From Algimonas ampicilliniresistens (GTDB lineage Bacteria > Pseudomonadota > Alphaproteobacteria > Caulobacterales > Maricaulaceae), in the NCBI RefSeq assembly GCF_030159955.1, contig NZ_BSNK01000001.1, positions 124,001 through 188,000 of the forward strand: 64,000 nucleotides of DNA, read 5' to 3'. Below, one piece after another: positions 1 to 9,008 of this stretch. The notes beneath the pieces were generated by a model. The model ran no database searches and was not told the DNA's origin. It saw only the letters and a program-made list of their open reading frames with translations. Made by a program: the position numbers and the translations under genes. The stretch's first letter is position 1; the number at the start of each line of letters is the position of its first letter.

Positions 1-34
1 CATTATCGGGTTTAATCGAGACTGAAACGATCTT

Positions 35-2044
35 ATGCGACGTTCGCCTTTTCTTATGGTTGCTTGTGCCGCGCTATGCGGCCTTTCCGCTTGCGAAAAA
101 GTTAGCGTGGAGGGCGGCGTGTCCGCCGCAGGTTTAGCCCAATCTGAAAGTCTGGTTTCCACTGCAAAACCCGAATTGAGTCCGGTCGCTGAACCATCTT
201 CCACCCCGCATTTTTCTGAACCCGCAACGGCGGGATCGGTTCTTTTGAATCAACATGGGTTTTCATCCAAATCACGTCTGCGCGCTGTCTTGGTTGATGC
301 GTCCAATACGCCAAAGACTTTCGAGCTTCTGAATGATCGCGATCAGGTCATATTGAGTGGGCAGACCGTTCCGTTCGGAGTTGACGCGGCATCGGCTCTG
401 AGTGTGCATCAAATCGATGCGCCGCTGACCGGTGATGTCGGTGACGGATTCACTGTGCGGGTCGGGGCCATCAAAAGCGATCCATTTGATATTGGCGGGC
501 GACCCTATGGGTCCCTGTCTCGCGACAGCCTGTCCTACTTTTATCAGTCCAGAGTCGGCGCTCCCGTTGAAGCGAGCTATGTCCCGTCGACGACCCCGCC
601 GCTGACGCGGCCTGCGGGTCACGTTGATCGGACTCTGACTTGTTTTTCCGGCCCGGATGATCGTGGCACCGATTGGCCAGGATGTGACTATAGCCTGTCA
701 GTCCAGGGCGGCTGGTATGATGCGGGCGACTATGGGCAATATGCCGTCAATACGGGCTTCACGACGTGGATGCTGCTCAACATGGCAGAGCGACGTAAGT
801 CGGGCTCTGTTCGCCAATGCGCGCCTGAACTTGGGGATATGTCACTGCTCATGCCCGAAGCTGGGAATGGGATCAGCGATATTCTCGACGAAGCGCGGCA
901 CGGGGTCGATTATTTGTTGTCGACGCAGACAAGCTCGACTGTCCCACAAGCTTTGGCGCGAGGGGATCAAGCGGCAACGGGCCCGCTGTCTCTGACACTA
1001 ACCTCCCCGGCTGGAATGGTGCACCATAAATCGCATGGTGTGACATGGCCCGGCGATAATGTGTTGCCGCATACAGACGGGATTACGCGTCGTCTCTATC
1101 CGCCAACAACATCGGCGACCTTGCATCTGGCCGCCGTCGGCGCGCAATGTGCGCGTCTTTTTGCGTCTGTTGATAAAGCCTTTTCCCAACAATGTTTGAG
1201 CGCGGCACGAACCGCTTATGCGGCGGCGAGCCGTGTTCCTGATGCCTATGCGTGGGGCGAATTTGATGGCGGCGGTCCGTATGATGATCAATCCCTTACG
1301 GACGAGTTCGGCTGGGCCGCGACGGAGCTCTGGCTGACGACGCGAGAGGCCATGTTTGCGGCTGAGATGGACCGGTACGTTCCGACCTATAATCCATTTG
1401 GATCGTTTGATTGGGCCTCCATGGAAGGACCAGGCATGCTCAGCCTGATGGCGTCCGAGCGGTCGCTCGCAGGGCAGGCACGCCTAAACGCTGCGCGCAC
1501 AGCCCTTCTCACTTGGGCGGATCGGTATGAGGGGCAGACAAGCGAAGCTGGATTTATGGTGCCGAAATCTGAGCTCGATTATTATTGGGGTTCCAATGGC
1601 GACTTTATGAACCGCGCCATCATCATGGGGACGGCGCATACCAGCACGGGCGACGAAAAATATCGGCGCGGCGTGATCGATGCCATGGACTATCTACTCG
1701 GTCGTAATCCTTTAGGTCGATCTTACGTTACGGGCTACGGTGAAAGACCGGCTCGAAACCCGCACCACCGCTTCTGGCGGGGGGGATCAGACGCCACTCT
1801 ACCCTTTCCGCCGCCGGGTGCACTGTCGGGCGGGCCAAACAATATCAATTTCATTGACCCGGTCGGATCAACCTTACGCGGGCAATGCACGTCGATGACT
1901 TGCTGGGCCGACGACTATGCGGCCTATTCATTGAATGAAGTCGCGATCAACTGGAATGCCGGCCTCGCATGGACGGCGCATTGGCTCGATCGTCAGGACG
2001 CAAGCTGCGCCGCACTGCCGCGTCCGAGCAACGGCGTCGAATAG
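35..2044 (+). CDS. GH9 family cellulase/endoglucanase lipoprotein
   Basis: Glycoside hydrolase family 9 enzyme predicted to cut beta-1,4-glucans by an inverting mechanism at the cell surface or in the periplasm. The N-terminus is a lipoprotein signal ending in LSAC. Residues ~70-150 look like the Ig-like CelD_N domain (NQHGFSSKSRLRAVLV). The catalytic (alpha/alpha)6 domain follows. The base/nucleophile motif DAGDYG is at residues 229-234, the GH9 His signature is in RNPLGRSYVTGYG...NPHHRF, and the proton-donor Glu is E635 in NEVAINWNA. All key residues are present and 669 aa is normal for CelD_N-GH9 proteins. It stands alone with no other carbohydrate genes nearby. The exact substrate (cellulose, mixed-linkage glucan or an oligosaccharide) cannot be told. 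Confidence 0.93.
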   Translation: MRRSPFLMVACAALCGLSACEKVSVEGGVSAAGLAQSESLVSTAKPELSPVAEPSSTPHFSEPATAGSVLLNQHGFSSKSRLRAVLVDASNTPKTFELLNDRDQVILSGQTVPFGVDAASALSVHQIDAPLTGDVGDGFTVRVGAIKSDPFDIGGRPYGSLSRDSLSYFYQSRVGAPVEASYVPSTTPPLTRPAGHVDRTLTCFSGPDDRGTDWPGCDYSLSVQGGWYDAGDYGQYAVNTGFTTWMLLNMAERRKSGSVRQCAPELGDMSLLMPEAGNGISDILDEARHGVDYLLSTQTSSTVPQALARGDQAATGPLSLTLTSPAGMVHHKSHGVTWPGDNVLPHTDGITRRLYPPTTSATLHLAAVGAQCARLFASVDKAFSQQCLSAARTAYAAASRVPDAYAWGEFDGGGPYDDQSLTDEFGWAATELWLTTREAMFAAEMDRYVPTYNPFGSFDWASMEGPGMLSLMASERSLAGQARLNAARTALLTWADRYEGQTSEAGFMVPKSELDYYWGSNGDFMNRAIIMGTAHTSTGDEKYRRGVIDAMDYLLGRNPLGRSYVTGYGERPARNPHHRFWRGGSDATLPFPPPGALSGGPNNINFIDPVGSTLRGQCTSMTCWADDYAAYSLNEVAINWNAGLAWTAHWLDRQDASCAALPRPSNGVE

Positions 2045-2117
2045 GACAGAGTCCAAATTGGGCAGGGGCACGTCGCAACAGTTGATCGGATCTGCTTAGA
2101 CTGACAAGACGGGTGAC

Positions 2118-2753
2118 ATGGACCTGTCGTCCCTATCGGCTTATATCTTCACCTGCTTGGTCATTGAACTTACGCCTGGGCCCAATATGGGTTTTCTGGC
2201 GCTTGTCGCGGCCACACGGGGGCGTCGGCTCGGCTTCTCAACGGTAGCCGGGATTGCCTTGGGTCTTCTGGTCGTGGGCGTGCTGGCTGCCGCAGGCGTG
2301 GCGACCTTCGTCGACCGGTCTGAGTTCTTTTATCAGACACTTCGTTTCGGCGGGGGAGCCTATCTGTTGTGGTTGGCGCTGCAGCAATGGCGTGAAGCGG
2401 ATAAACCTGTCCTAGATGCGCAACATATGTCTCCGATGGTTCGGCGTTATTTCCGCTACGGTCTGACCGTAAATCTTCTCAATCCCAAAGCAGCGTTGTT
2501 TTATATCGCCATCCTGCCAACCTATCTTCATTCTAATGCGTCGACAGAGAGTTCAACCATTGCGGAGGCAGTTTGGCTGACCCTCATTTATGTCAGCATC
2601 GCTACGACCATTCATATATTGATCGTTCTATTTTCCAGCACTCTGCAGCCCGTGTTTCAAAAAGAAGGGCTTCGCAGAAATACGGCAAGAGGCTTCGCGC
2701 TGCTTCTAGCTGCGATCGCTGTGTGGATGGTTTGGCAGTCCGCCCGGCCATAA
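2118..2753 (+). CDS. LysE/RhtB family amino-acid exporter
   Basis: Inner-membrane LysE-type translocator of 211 aa, the usual family length. The N-terminal family signature ELTPGPNMGFLALVAATRGRRLGF is easily recognised; six hydrophobic segments follow, and NLLNPKAALFY is the conserved central motif. The family exports amino acids or related small molecules using the proton gradient; the substrate here is unknown. It sits 73 bp behind the GH9 gene and upstream of the ribosomal operon, with no clear tie to either. Confidence 0.9.
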   Translation: MDLSSLSAYIFTCLVIELTPGPNMGFLALVAATRGRRLGFSTVAGIALGLLVVGVLAAAGVATFVDRSEFFYQTLRFGGGAYLLWLALQQWREADKPVLDAQHMSPMVRRYFRYGLTVNLLNPKAALFYIAILPTYLHSNASTESSTIAEAVWLTLIYVSIATTIHILIVLFSSTLQPVFQKEGLRRNTARGFALLLAAIAVWMVWQSARP

Positions 2754-2816
2754 TTGGCGTTTGTCATGACTCAGCGATACGGACGAACGGGTGTTGCGCC
2801 ATGTGTCCCCGAATAC

Positions 2817-2844
2817 TTGAAACCACGGAGCGCTCGTGTATAGG
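2817..2844 (+). promoter_or_regulatory. candidate sigma70 promoter of rpmI-rplT
   Basis: TTGAAA at 2817-2822 and TATAGG at 2839-2844 are separated by 16 bp. This would start transcription near 2850, leaving a leader of about 80 nt before rpmI. Assigned by eye only. Confidence 0.45.
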
Positions 2845-2877
2845 GCGCGCCTGCCTTTAACGAGGTAGCCGACGCAC

Positions 2878-2902
2878 CCGGGCCAAAGTGGCATTTGCCC
2901 GG
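2878..2902 (+). promoter_or_regulatory. GC-rich leader hairpin before rpmI
   Basis: CCGGGC (2878-2883) pairs with GCCCGG (2897-2902), and after a bulged C, AAA (2885-2887) pairs with TTT (2894-2896), leaving loop GTGGCA. It lies 31 nt before the rpmI start codon inside the predicted leader. Ribosomal protein operons are often autoregulated through such leaders, but no known L20 binding motif was identified here. Confidence 0.4.
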
Positions 2903-2933
2903 CCGTCGAAATCTCAACTGAACGGAGAAAACA

Positions 2934-3146
2934 ATGCCCAAGATGAAGACGAAGTCTGGAGCGAAAAAACGCTTCAAGATTACGAAGTCCGGAAAGGTCC
3001 TCGCGGGCCAAGCCGGTAAGCGCCACGGTATGATCAAGCGCTCAAACGACCAGATCCGCCGTCTGCGCGGAACTGTGGTTGTCGCGGACGCTGACGCCAA
3101 GGTCATCAAGAAGAAATTCATGCCTTACGGCAAGAAAAAGAAATAG
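2934..3146 (+). CDS. rpmI: 50S ribosomal protein L35
   Basis: Small basic large-subunit ribosomal protein, 70 aa against the usual ~65. The [15 protein letters not shown] start and the Lys-rich C-terminus (MPYGKKKK) are diagnostic. ACGGAGAAAACA precedes the ATG as ribosome-binding site. It forms an operon with rplT, 10 bp downstream. The usual third partner infC is not adjacent in this window, so the operon has been separated from it here. Confidence 0.97.
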   Translation: MPKMKTKSGAKKRFKITKSGKVLAGQAGKRHGMIKRSNDQIRRLRGTVVVADADAKVIKKKFMPYGKKKK

Positions 3147-3156
3147 GAGCGAGCAC

Positions 3157-3534
3157 ATGTCACGAGTCAAACGCGGCGTAACGAAGCACGCCCGCCACAA
3201 AAAAATTCTTGAGCAGGCGAAAGGTTTTCGCGGTCGCCGCAAGAACACATTCCGCATTGCTAACCAGGCTGTCGAAAAAGCCGGTCAGTACGCCTATATC
3301 GGTCGTAAGCTGAAGAAGCGTCAGTTCCGGGCTCTCTGGATCCAACGCATCAACGCGGCTGCCCGCGAACATGGTCTGACTTATGGTCGTTTCATGGAAG
3401 GCTTGAAAAACGCTGGTATCGACTTGGATCGTAAAGTCCTCGCTGATATGGCCGGGAATGAGCCGGAAGCGTTCAAAGCGCTCGTTGAAACAGCCAAGAA
3501 GAACCACACTCAGCCGCACACTGTTTCCGCATAA
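3157..3534 (+). CDS. rplT: 50S ribosomal protein L20
   Basis: Ribosomal protein L20, needed early in 50S assembly; 125 aa. The start at 3157 gives [30 protein letters not shown], the family N-terminus. The frame stays open upstream, but those codons overlap rpmI and are not conserved. AGGAGCGAG overlapping the rpmI stop serves as ribosome-binding site, so translation of the two genes is probably coupled. Followed by an intrinsic terminator. Confidence 0.97.
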   Translation: MSRVKRGVTKHARHKKILEQAKGFRGRRKNTFRIANQAVEKAGQYAYIGRKLKKRQFRALWIQRINAAAREHGLTYGRFMEGLKNAGIDLDRKVLADMAGNEPEAFKALVETAKKNHTQPHTVSA

Positions 3535-3556
3535 AGCAACGGTTTTATCGATTTCG

Positions 3557-3583
3557 AAAAGCTCCCTCCGGGGAGCTTTTTTT
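3557..3583 (+). terminator. intrinsic terminator of rpmI-rplT
   Basis: AAAGCTCCC, loop TCCG, GGGAGCTTT and a run of seven T. Begins 23 bp after the rplT stop. Confidence 0.9.
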
Positions 3584-3702
3584 ATGACCTCTCAATGCCC
3601 GCTCGCGCTGTTCATTCACCGACAGCTATGTTCATTGACAGAAAAATTGGTGGGTTACTTTCAATTTGGCCTAATTTCATCCAACCATATTCGGAGTGTT
3701 TT

Positions 3703-5022
3703 GTGACCAGATCTGTTTCAACCCTGACGTTGGCCTTTCTTCTTTCGGCCTGTCAGTCTGTGCCGGGCCTAACGGATGCCGAAGCCCAGCAGGTCACAGC
3801 CTATACAGGCGCGAAGATATTCGACGGAGAAGAGTTTCAGGCAAAAACACTCTGTGTTCTTGGCCAAGTGATCGTGCGTTGCCCCGTCAATCCGGGCCAA
3901 TCCGTTGACCTATCTGGGCAGTTTCTCACCCCGCCCTTTGGCGATGCACACACACATCATTTTGACGGTCGATATACGCTTGATTGGCATCGCTCTATGG
4001 GCCTCAAGTCGGGCGCCTTCTACGCAATGACTATGACGGCTCCCACACAGGGCGTGATCGAAATTCGGGACCGCTTATCCGGTCCAGGAAATATTGATGT
4101 AGCGACATCGCTCGGCGGGATCACGGGTCCCGAAAGTCATCCGGCAGAGATTTACGAAGCACTGGCCCTAAACATCCGTTCCTACGAAGATCAGGTGGCC
4201 CGCTCTGATGAAATTCATGCCGGAAGTCGAGCGGCAGATAATGCTTACTATGTTGTAGAGACTGAGGCGGATGTCCGCGCGAAAATGGATTTGCTGTTGG
4301 GAGACCGCCCGGATCATATCAAAGTCTTTCTACGCAAAAGTAACCGTTATGCGGAAGGGTTTGGAAAATGGGGGCCAGGCGGCGGGATTGATCCGACATT
4401 ACTGCCTTTAATTGCTGAACTGACTGACCAGGCCGGGGTTCGACTGGCTGTGGCGAACAGTAACATTCATGACTTTCGGGCAAGCCTTAACGTCGGGGCT
4501 GATATCATTACGCATCTCCCCTGCTATCAGGATTCCGAGGCTGATCCGGACAGTATTTATTATGACGTCGATGTGGTGGATGACTGCCTGATTTCAGACA
4601 CGGAGGCTTTAGCTGCGGCAGAGCTTGGCATGGTGAGCACCCTGATTGTGACCGAATGGGTCAAAGACCGCCCGGCTGATCTCGTGGCTTGGGAGCAGCA
4701 GAATATAGCCGCGTTGAAAGCGGCTGGCGCACCATTGGTAGTCGCAACCAATGCCTATGGATCAACATTGACACCGGGGTTGATTGCGGGGGTTGATAAA
4801 GGATTCGTCACGCCTGCCGAAATGCTGCGTATGGCAACGATGACGACACCGAAAACTATCTTCCCGGATAGGAATATTGGATGTTTAGACGTTGGCTGCG
4901 AGGCGAGCTTTATCAGCTTTCCAGTAAACCCGATCGAAGACGCCGCTATTATCGGCGAAATTTCCTACCGGGTGAAAGACGGGCAATTTGTCGATGTCGC
5001 GGCTGAAGGTGATGAAGGCTAG
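3703..5022 (+). CDS. amidohydrolase-family lipoprotein
   Basis: Predicted metal-dependent hydrolase of the amidohydrolase superfamily, exported as a lipoprotein. The GTG start at 3703 is chosen because a GGAG ribosome-binding site sits 6 nt upstream and it yields a proper lipoprotein signal (TLTLAFLLSAC, Cys17). A short beta-sandwich lead-in is followed by GDAHTHHFDG with the metal-binding His pair (about H83/H85). The rest has TIM-barrel character (DHIKVFLRKS, LAVANSNIHD, DIITHLP). It is 439 aa. The substrate is not evident; the family covers imidazolonepropionases, dipeptidases and lactonases. The 3' end overlaps the convergent gene on the CTAG at 5019-5022, each strand ending in TAG. Confidence 0.8.
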   Translation: MTRSVSTLTLAFLLSACQSVPGLTDAEAQQVTAYTGAKIFDGEEFQAKTLCVLGQVIVRCPVNPGQSVDLSGQFLTPPFGDAHTHHFDGRYTLDWHRSMGLKSGAFYAMTMTAPTQGVIEIRDRLSGPGNIDVATSLGGITGPESHPAEIYEALALNIRSYEDQVARSDEIHAGSRAADNAYYVVETEADVRAKMDLLLGDRPDHIKVFLRKSNRYAEGFGKWGPGGGIDPTLLPLIAELTDQAGVRLAVANSNIHDFRASLNVGADIITHLPCYQDSEADPDSIYYDVDVVDDCLISDTEALAAAELGMVSTLIVTEWVKDRPADLVAWEQQNIAALKAAGAPLVVATNAYGSTLTPGLIAGVDKGFVTPAEMLRMATMTTPKTIFPDRNIGCLDVGCEASFISFPVNPIEDAAIIGEISYRVKDGQFVDVAAEGDEG

Positions 5023-6545
5023 GGCGCGACTGCGCGTTCCGCCGCGACATTGCCGCGCAGCCGTTCGATCACAAATTTATCGGATGAGTTTTCTGTCCAT
5101 CGCGCCGCACTGTCGAGGACAGCATCGGCATGGTCGAAGCGGTTTTCATAGATCAGTGCCGGGATCATCATCATCGCGGTGTGCGGCAATTTCAAATGAG
5201 TGCCATGATCGGCCAACCAATTGAGCGAACGTCGCGCGCCGGGTGAGAGCCGATCCGTATCGGGCCGGCTAACGGCGACCCGGAACAGATGAAGTTCCGC
5301 ATCATCAGGGCTGACGGCTAGGGCACTGATCACCACACTTTCGGCCTCAGTCCATAAGGCATCATCCATCTGCCGTTCAGACACGCGGCCATAGGCGGTC
5401 TTGGCGCGCAGTTTGAGGGCGGCAGGATGGTTGGGTTGGCGGGCTAGAATACGCTCAGCCGCCGCGTCAGACGCGTCCCAATCTTTAAGCCGCCAAGACC
5501 GTAAGGCCTCAGCCAGATCGAGCGCGTCGGAGTCTGCTGGGTCCATGATCAGCTCACGGACCGCATCGATCCGGTCATAGGTCGAGTCCCCAAGGTGGCC
5601 ATGCGTGAGCAGCAGGCGCAGCCGGTTCTCGTCAATCTCAATTTGTGTGGGCGTCGAAACGGTAATCGGTTGGAGCTCGCGCTGGGTGAGGTCGTTGAGC
5701 CGAAGATTGCCGCCGTCCTGAATAATGTCTTCTCGAACGCGCGCCTCTAAGGGTTCATAACGCAGACCAAAGGCGCGCTCGAAACTATCTTCGCTATCTT
5801 GCAGTGGGCTCCAATCATCGACAAAATTATGGATTTTGGCGAGCCCATCGGGTTGATCCATGACGAAGTGCGCCAAGGCCCAGCTCTGCCCGTAATAGAG
5901 ACGCTGAGCCCGAAACAGAGACCCGGTCGAGGCCGCCCGGAAATCAGGGTATTTCACCATGCTTTCAATCACGGTCCGCATCGGCAGCCAATTGCTCGCC
6001 TCTGACAGCGGGTCTTGTTCCGGTAAAGCGCGTCCAAATAGGGCCCGACCATCCGGCGAGGGTTCGAAGGTCGAATAATATTCTGCTAGACCTTCGCCGA
6101 GCCAAACCGGAAGTTTGCGCGCATAATGCGTTTCTAAAATATGATGCACGACTTCGTGGCGCAGAACGAGACGGAGCCAGCCTGGTTCTAGCGCTTGAGA
6201 TAGAAAGTGACCGGGCTGCGAACTATAACCAACCACAATGTCGTGCCCGGCTGCGCTTTGCAGATAGATCGCCGCCGTGATCCCACCGGGCGTAATCAGC
6301 TGGAACGTCTCAGGGTCATTGATGATGTTCAAATGCAACGGTGTTGGGTTGGCGCCCGGTTCTAGGTCCATATCTGTCATGACAGCCGTCCGGAAACGCT
6401 CTAGATCGGACAGAAGAGCAGAGGCATCGACCTCAGCTTCAGATAGCAGAATGAAATGCTGAGACTCCGCACGCACGCCTTGCGCAAGAACCGACGGGGC
6501 ATAGCCTAACCAGACGACAGCTAAGATGAAGAAGAGACGCTGCAT
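5019..6545 (-). CDS. secreted HExxH metallopeptidase-like protein with TPR tail
   Basis: A 508 aa exported protein (signal peptide ending near SVLAQG). It carries the zinc motif H130-EVV-H134 followed by WLGEGLAEYYS, the arrangement of peptidase-MA-like gluzincins where a downstream Glu is the third ligand. The C-terminal ~200 residues (DALDLAEALRSWRLKDWDASDAAAERILARQPNHPAALKLRAKTAYG) look like tetratricopeptide repeats. It probably acts in the periplasm. Peptidase activity is inferred from the intact motif; the substrate is unknown. Divergent from ffh with 241 bp between them. Confidence 0.75.
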   Translation of the reverse strand: MQRLFFILAVVWLGYAPSVLAQGVRAESQHFILLSEAEVDASALLSDLERFRTAVMTDMDLEPGANPTPLHLNIINDPETFQLITPGGITAAIYLQSAAGHDIVVGYSSQPGHFLSQALEPGWLRLVLRHEVVHHILETHYARKLPVWLGEGLAEYYSTFEPSPDGRALFGRALPEQDPLSEASNWLPMRTVIESMVKYPDFRAASTGSLFRAQRLYYGQSWALAHFVMDQPDGLAKIHNFVDDWSPLQDSEDSFERAFGLRYEPLEARVREDIIQDGGNLRLNDLTQRELQPITVSTPTQIEIDENRLRLLLTHGHLGDSTYDRIDAVRELIMDPADSDALDLAEALRSWRLKDWDASDAAAERILARQPNHPAALKLRAKTAYGRVSERQMDDALWTEAESVVISALAVSPDDAELHLFRVAVSRPDTDRLSPGARRSLNWLADHGTHLKLPHTAMMMIPALIYENRFDHADAVLDSAARWTENSSDKFVIERLRGNVAAERAVAP

Positions 6546-6632
6546 GAAGTGATAGTGTAACGCGCTTCTGCGTCGGCGACAAATGACGGATATGTCAGCC
6601 TAGTCGACACAATAGGTAAAGGGACTGTCGGA

Positions 6633-6661
6633 TTGACAGGCGCGCGTCGGGCGGCTAGGTG
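6633..6661 (+). promoter_or_regulatory. possible promoter of ffh-rpsP
   Basis: A perfect TTGACA (6633-6638) lies 17 bp before TAGGTG (6656-6661), a weak -10. The 6546-6786 gap holds no gene that could be recognised; SRP RNA signatures were looked for and not found. Confidence 0.3.
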
Positions 6662-6786
6662 CGCCGCACTTCCGCGCAGACCTATAGTTTGCGCTCCGAG
6701 CTGTGCACGATGCAGACGGGGTCCCGTAGCCGACGAGTTTTCGTTCGCTGCGGCTCTTTGCGTTGTGCTTTTGATTGAGGTGAGCT

Positions 6787-8382
6787 TTGTTTGAAGCTTT
6801 AGGCGATAGACTTACCGGCGTCTTTGATACGCTGACAGGCCGCGGTGCGCTGAGCGATCGTGACGTCGATGCCGCCATGCGTGAAATCCGCAAGGCGCTG
6901 CTTGAAGCTGATGTCGCCCTGCCGGTGGTCAAACAGTTTGTCGCTAAGGTCCGTGAAGAAGCGGTCGGCGAAAAAGTCATCCGTGCCGTCAAGCCGGGCC
7001 AGCAAGTCGTTAAGATCGTCAATGATGCGCTGATCCAGACGTTGGGCGGAACATTATCTGATGATGATGCCGATATGGGTGAGGTTCGCCGCGCTTCAGA
7101 ATTGAACCTTAATGCTAAGCCGCCCGTCGTTATCTTGATGGCGGGTCTGCAGGGCTCTGGTAAAACGACGACAACCGGTAAGCTCGCCAAATTCCTCAAA
7201 GACAAAGCTAAGAAGAAGGTCATGCTGGCCTCGCTAGACACCAACCGTCCAGCCGCGATGGAACAACTCGGCATGTTGGCGGAACAGTCCGGTGCTGGAT
7301 TTTTACCCATCATGTCTGGCCAGTCTGCAGTGCAGATCACGTCTCGCGCCCTAAAAGAAGCCGCCAAGGGCGGTTATGATGTGCTGTTCCTCGACACGGC
7401 AGGCCGGACCACGATCAACGAAGAATTGATGGCAGACGTCATCGAAATCGCGCGGATTGCGCAACCGACTGAAACTCTATTGGTGGCCGATGCGCTGACC
7501 GGCCAGGATGCCGTTGAAACGGCGCGACGCTTTAATGACGCTCTGCCCCTGACAGGTCTTGTCCTGACTCGCATCGATGGCGATGGCCGCGGCGGTGCAG
7601 CCCTGTCCATGAAAGCGGTCACGGGCCTGCCGATCAAATTCCTTGGCACGGGTGAAAAACTCGACGGGCTAGAAGCGTTCGATGCCGAACGCCTAGCGGG
7701 CCGCATTTTGGGACAGGGCGATGTGGTCGCACTGGTCGAAAAAGCGTCAGCCCTTATCGACGAAAAAGACGCTGCGCTCGCCGCTGACCGCCTTGCTAAA
7801 GGTCAGTTCGATCTTGACGATCTTGCTAATCAGCTCGGACAAATGTCCAAGCTCGGTGGCATGGGCGGGATCATGAAAATGCTGCCCGGCATGGGCAAAA
7901 TGAAAAAGCAAATGGATGCCATGGGCGGCGTTGATGACAAGCTGCTGGCCCGGCAACGCGGCATCATCCTATCCATGACCCCGTGGGAACGTAAGAACCC
8001 GAAATTGATCAAAGCGTCGCGTAAAAAACGCATCGCGGCGGGCTCCGGCATGGATGTGTCTGAGGTCAATAAGCTCCTCAAAATGCACCGTCAGATGTCG
8101 GACATGATGAAGAAGATGGGCAAGGGCGGCATGGCCGGAATGGCGGCTCAGATGGCGGGAATGCCCGGTATGCCCAAAGGCGCTATGAAGGGCCTTGGCG
8201 GTGGCAAAAATGGTATGCCGGACCTCGCCGGAATGGACCCGGCCGAGCTTGAAGCGCTCAAGAAACAAATGGGGTCCGGTCTTCCGGGCCTCGGCAAAAT
8301 ACCCGGCCTCGGAGGCGCTAAGCTTCCGGGTCTCGGCGGTGGACTCCCCGGTCTAGGCGGCGGTCCGAAATTCAAGAAATAG
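6787..8382 (+). CDS. ffh: signal recognition particle protein Ffh
   Basis: SRP54 GTPase that binds signal peptides on nascent membrane proteins and docks with FtsY. Residues 1-~90 form the N domain. The G domain carries the P-loop GLQGSGKTTTT (~120-130), DTNRPAA, DTAGR (203-207) and TRIDGDGRGG. The M domain (from ~330) is Met-rich (MGGIMKMLPGMGKMKKQMDAMGG). The start is TTG at 6787: it alone gives the conserved FEALGDRLTGVFDTLTGRG N-terminus, and GAGG lies upstream. The 531 aa length exceeds the family norm because of a C-terminal Gly/Pro/Leu run with repeated PGLGG units. It is followed 30 bp later by rpsP. Confidence 0.97.
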   Translation: MFEALGDRLTGVFDTLTGRGALSDRDVDAAMREIRKALLEADVALPVVKQFVAKVREEAVGEKVIRAVKPGQQVVKIVNDALIQTLGGTLSDDDADMGEVRRASELNLNAKPPVVILMAGLQGSGKTTTTGKLAKFLKDKAKKKVMLASLDTNRPAAMEQLGMLAEQSGAGFLPIMSGQSAVQITSRALKEAAKGGYDVLFLDTAGRTTINEELMADVIEIARIAQPTETLLVADALTGQDAVETARRFNDALPLTGLVLTRIDGDGRGGAALSMKAVTGLPIKFLGTGEKLDGLEAFDAERLAGRILGQGDVVALVEKASALIDEKDAALAADRLAKGQFDLDDLANQLGQMSKLGGMGGIMKMLPGMGKMKKQMDAMGGVDDKLLARQRGIILSMTPWERKNPKLIKASRKKRIAAGSGMDVSEVNKLLKMHRQMSDMMKKMGKGGMAGMAAQMAGMPGMPKGAMKGLGGGKNGMPDLAGMDPAELEALKKQMGSGLPGLGKIPGLGGAKLPGLGGGLPGLGGGPKFKK

Positions 8383-8412
8383 AAACTCAGAACTTACCTA
8401 AAGGAAAAACCA

Positions 8413-8925
8413 ATGGCACTGAAACTCCGCCTCGCGCGTCACGGCGCAAAAAAGCGTCCCTATTATCGTATCGTCGCTGCTGACTCGCGCTCTCCGCGCG
8501 ATGGCCGCTTCATCGAAATCGTCGGTCGCTACAACCCAATGCTGCCAAAGGACGACGAAAATCGCGTCCAGCTCGAAGTTGATAAAATTAAAGAGTGGCT
8601 CGGCAAGGGCGCACGCCCAACTGAGCGCGTTGCACGTTTCCTGAGCGCGGCTGGCCTCTGGGAATGGTCGCATGGCAATAACCCACAAAAGGGTAAGCCG
8701 GGCGAGAAAGCGCTAGAGCGCATCGAAGAGAAAAAAGAGAAAGCGGAAGCCCGCAAGGCGGCTGAAGCAGAAGCGAAAGAAGCGGCTGCTGAAGCTGCTA
8801 AAGCTGCAGACGAAGCGGCCAAAGCCGCTGCTGCGGAAGAAGCCGCTAAGCCAGCTGAAGAGGCGCCTGCCGAAGACGCTCCTGCAGCAGAGGCCGCAGC
8901 AGAAGAGACGAAATCAGAAGAATAG
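8413..8925 (+). CDS. rpsP: 30S ribosomal protein S16 with long acidic Ala-rich tail
   Basis: The first ~85 residues are a standard S16 ([35 protein letters not shown]). The remaining ~85 are almost only A, E, K and P. Many alphaproteobacterial S16 proteins carry such extensions, here about doubling the protein to 170 aa. AAAGGAAAAACC is the ribosome-binding site. Co-transcribed with ffh; the rimM-trmD-rplS genes often found after rpsP are absent. A strong terminator follows. Confidence 0.96.
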   Translation: MALKLRLARHGAKKRPYYRIVAADSRSPRDGRFIEIVGRYNPMLPKDDENRVQLEVDKIKEWLGKGARPTERVARFLSAAGLWEWSHGNNPQKGKPGEKALERIEEKKEKAEARKAAEAEAKEAAAEAAKAADEAAKAAAAEEAAKPAEEAPAEDAPAAEAAAEETKSEE

Positions 8926-8949
8926 GCGCTTAGCGCCATCTGAAACGCG

Positions 8950-8989
8950 AAAGGCCAGCCCTCTGATGATCAGGGGGCTGGCCTTTTTG
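8950..8989 (+). terminator. strong intrinsic terminator after rpsP
   Basis: AAAGGCCAGCCC and GGGCTGGCCTTT form a 12-bp stem, followed by TTTTGTTT. It lies between rpsP and the convergent nitroreductase and may serve both strands. Confidence 0.92.
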
Positions 8990-9008
8990 TTTGAGCCATA
9001 GCCTGTGT

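Noticed and set aside
6546-6786. SRP RNA near ffh
   Set aside because: The conserved GGAAG-AGCA type apical motif is absent.
8529-8939. Ala/Ser-rich minus-strand frame across rpsP
   Set aside because: Mirror of the repetitive GCN/GAR codons of the S16 tail; not a gene.
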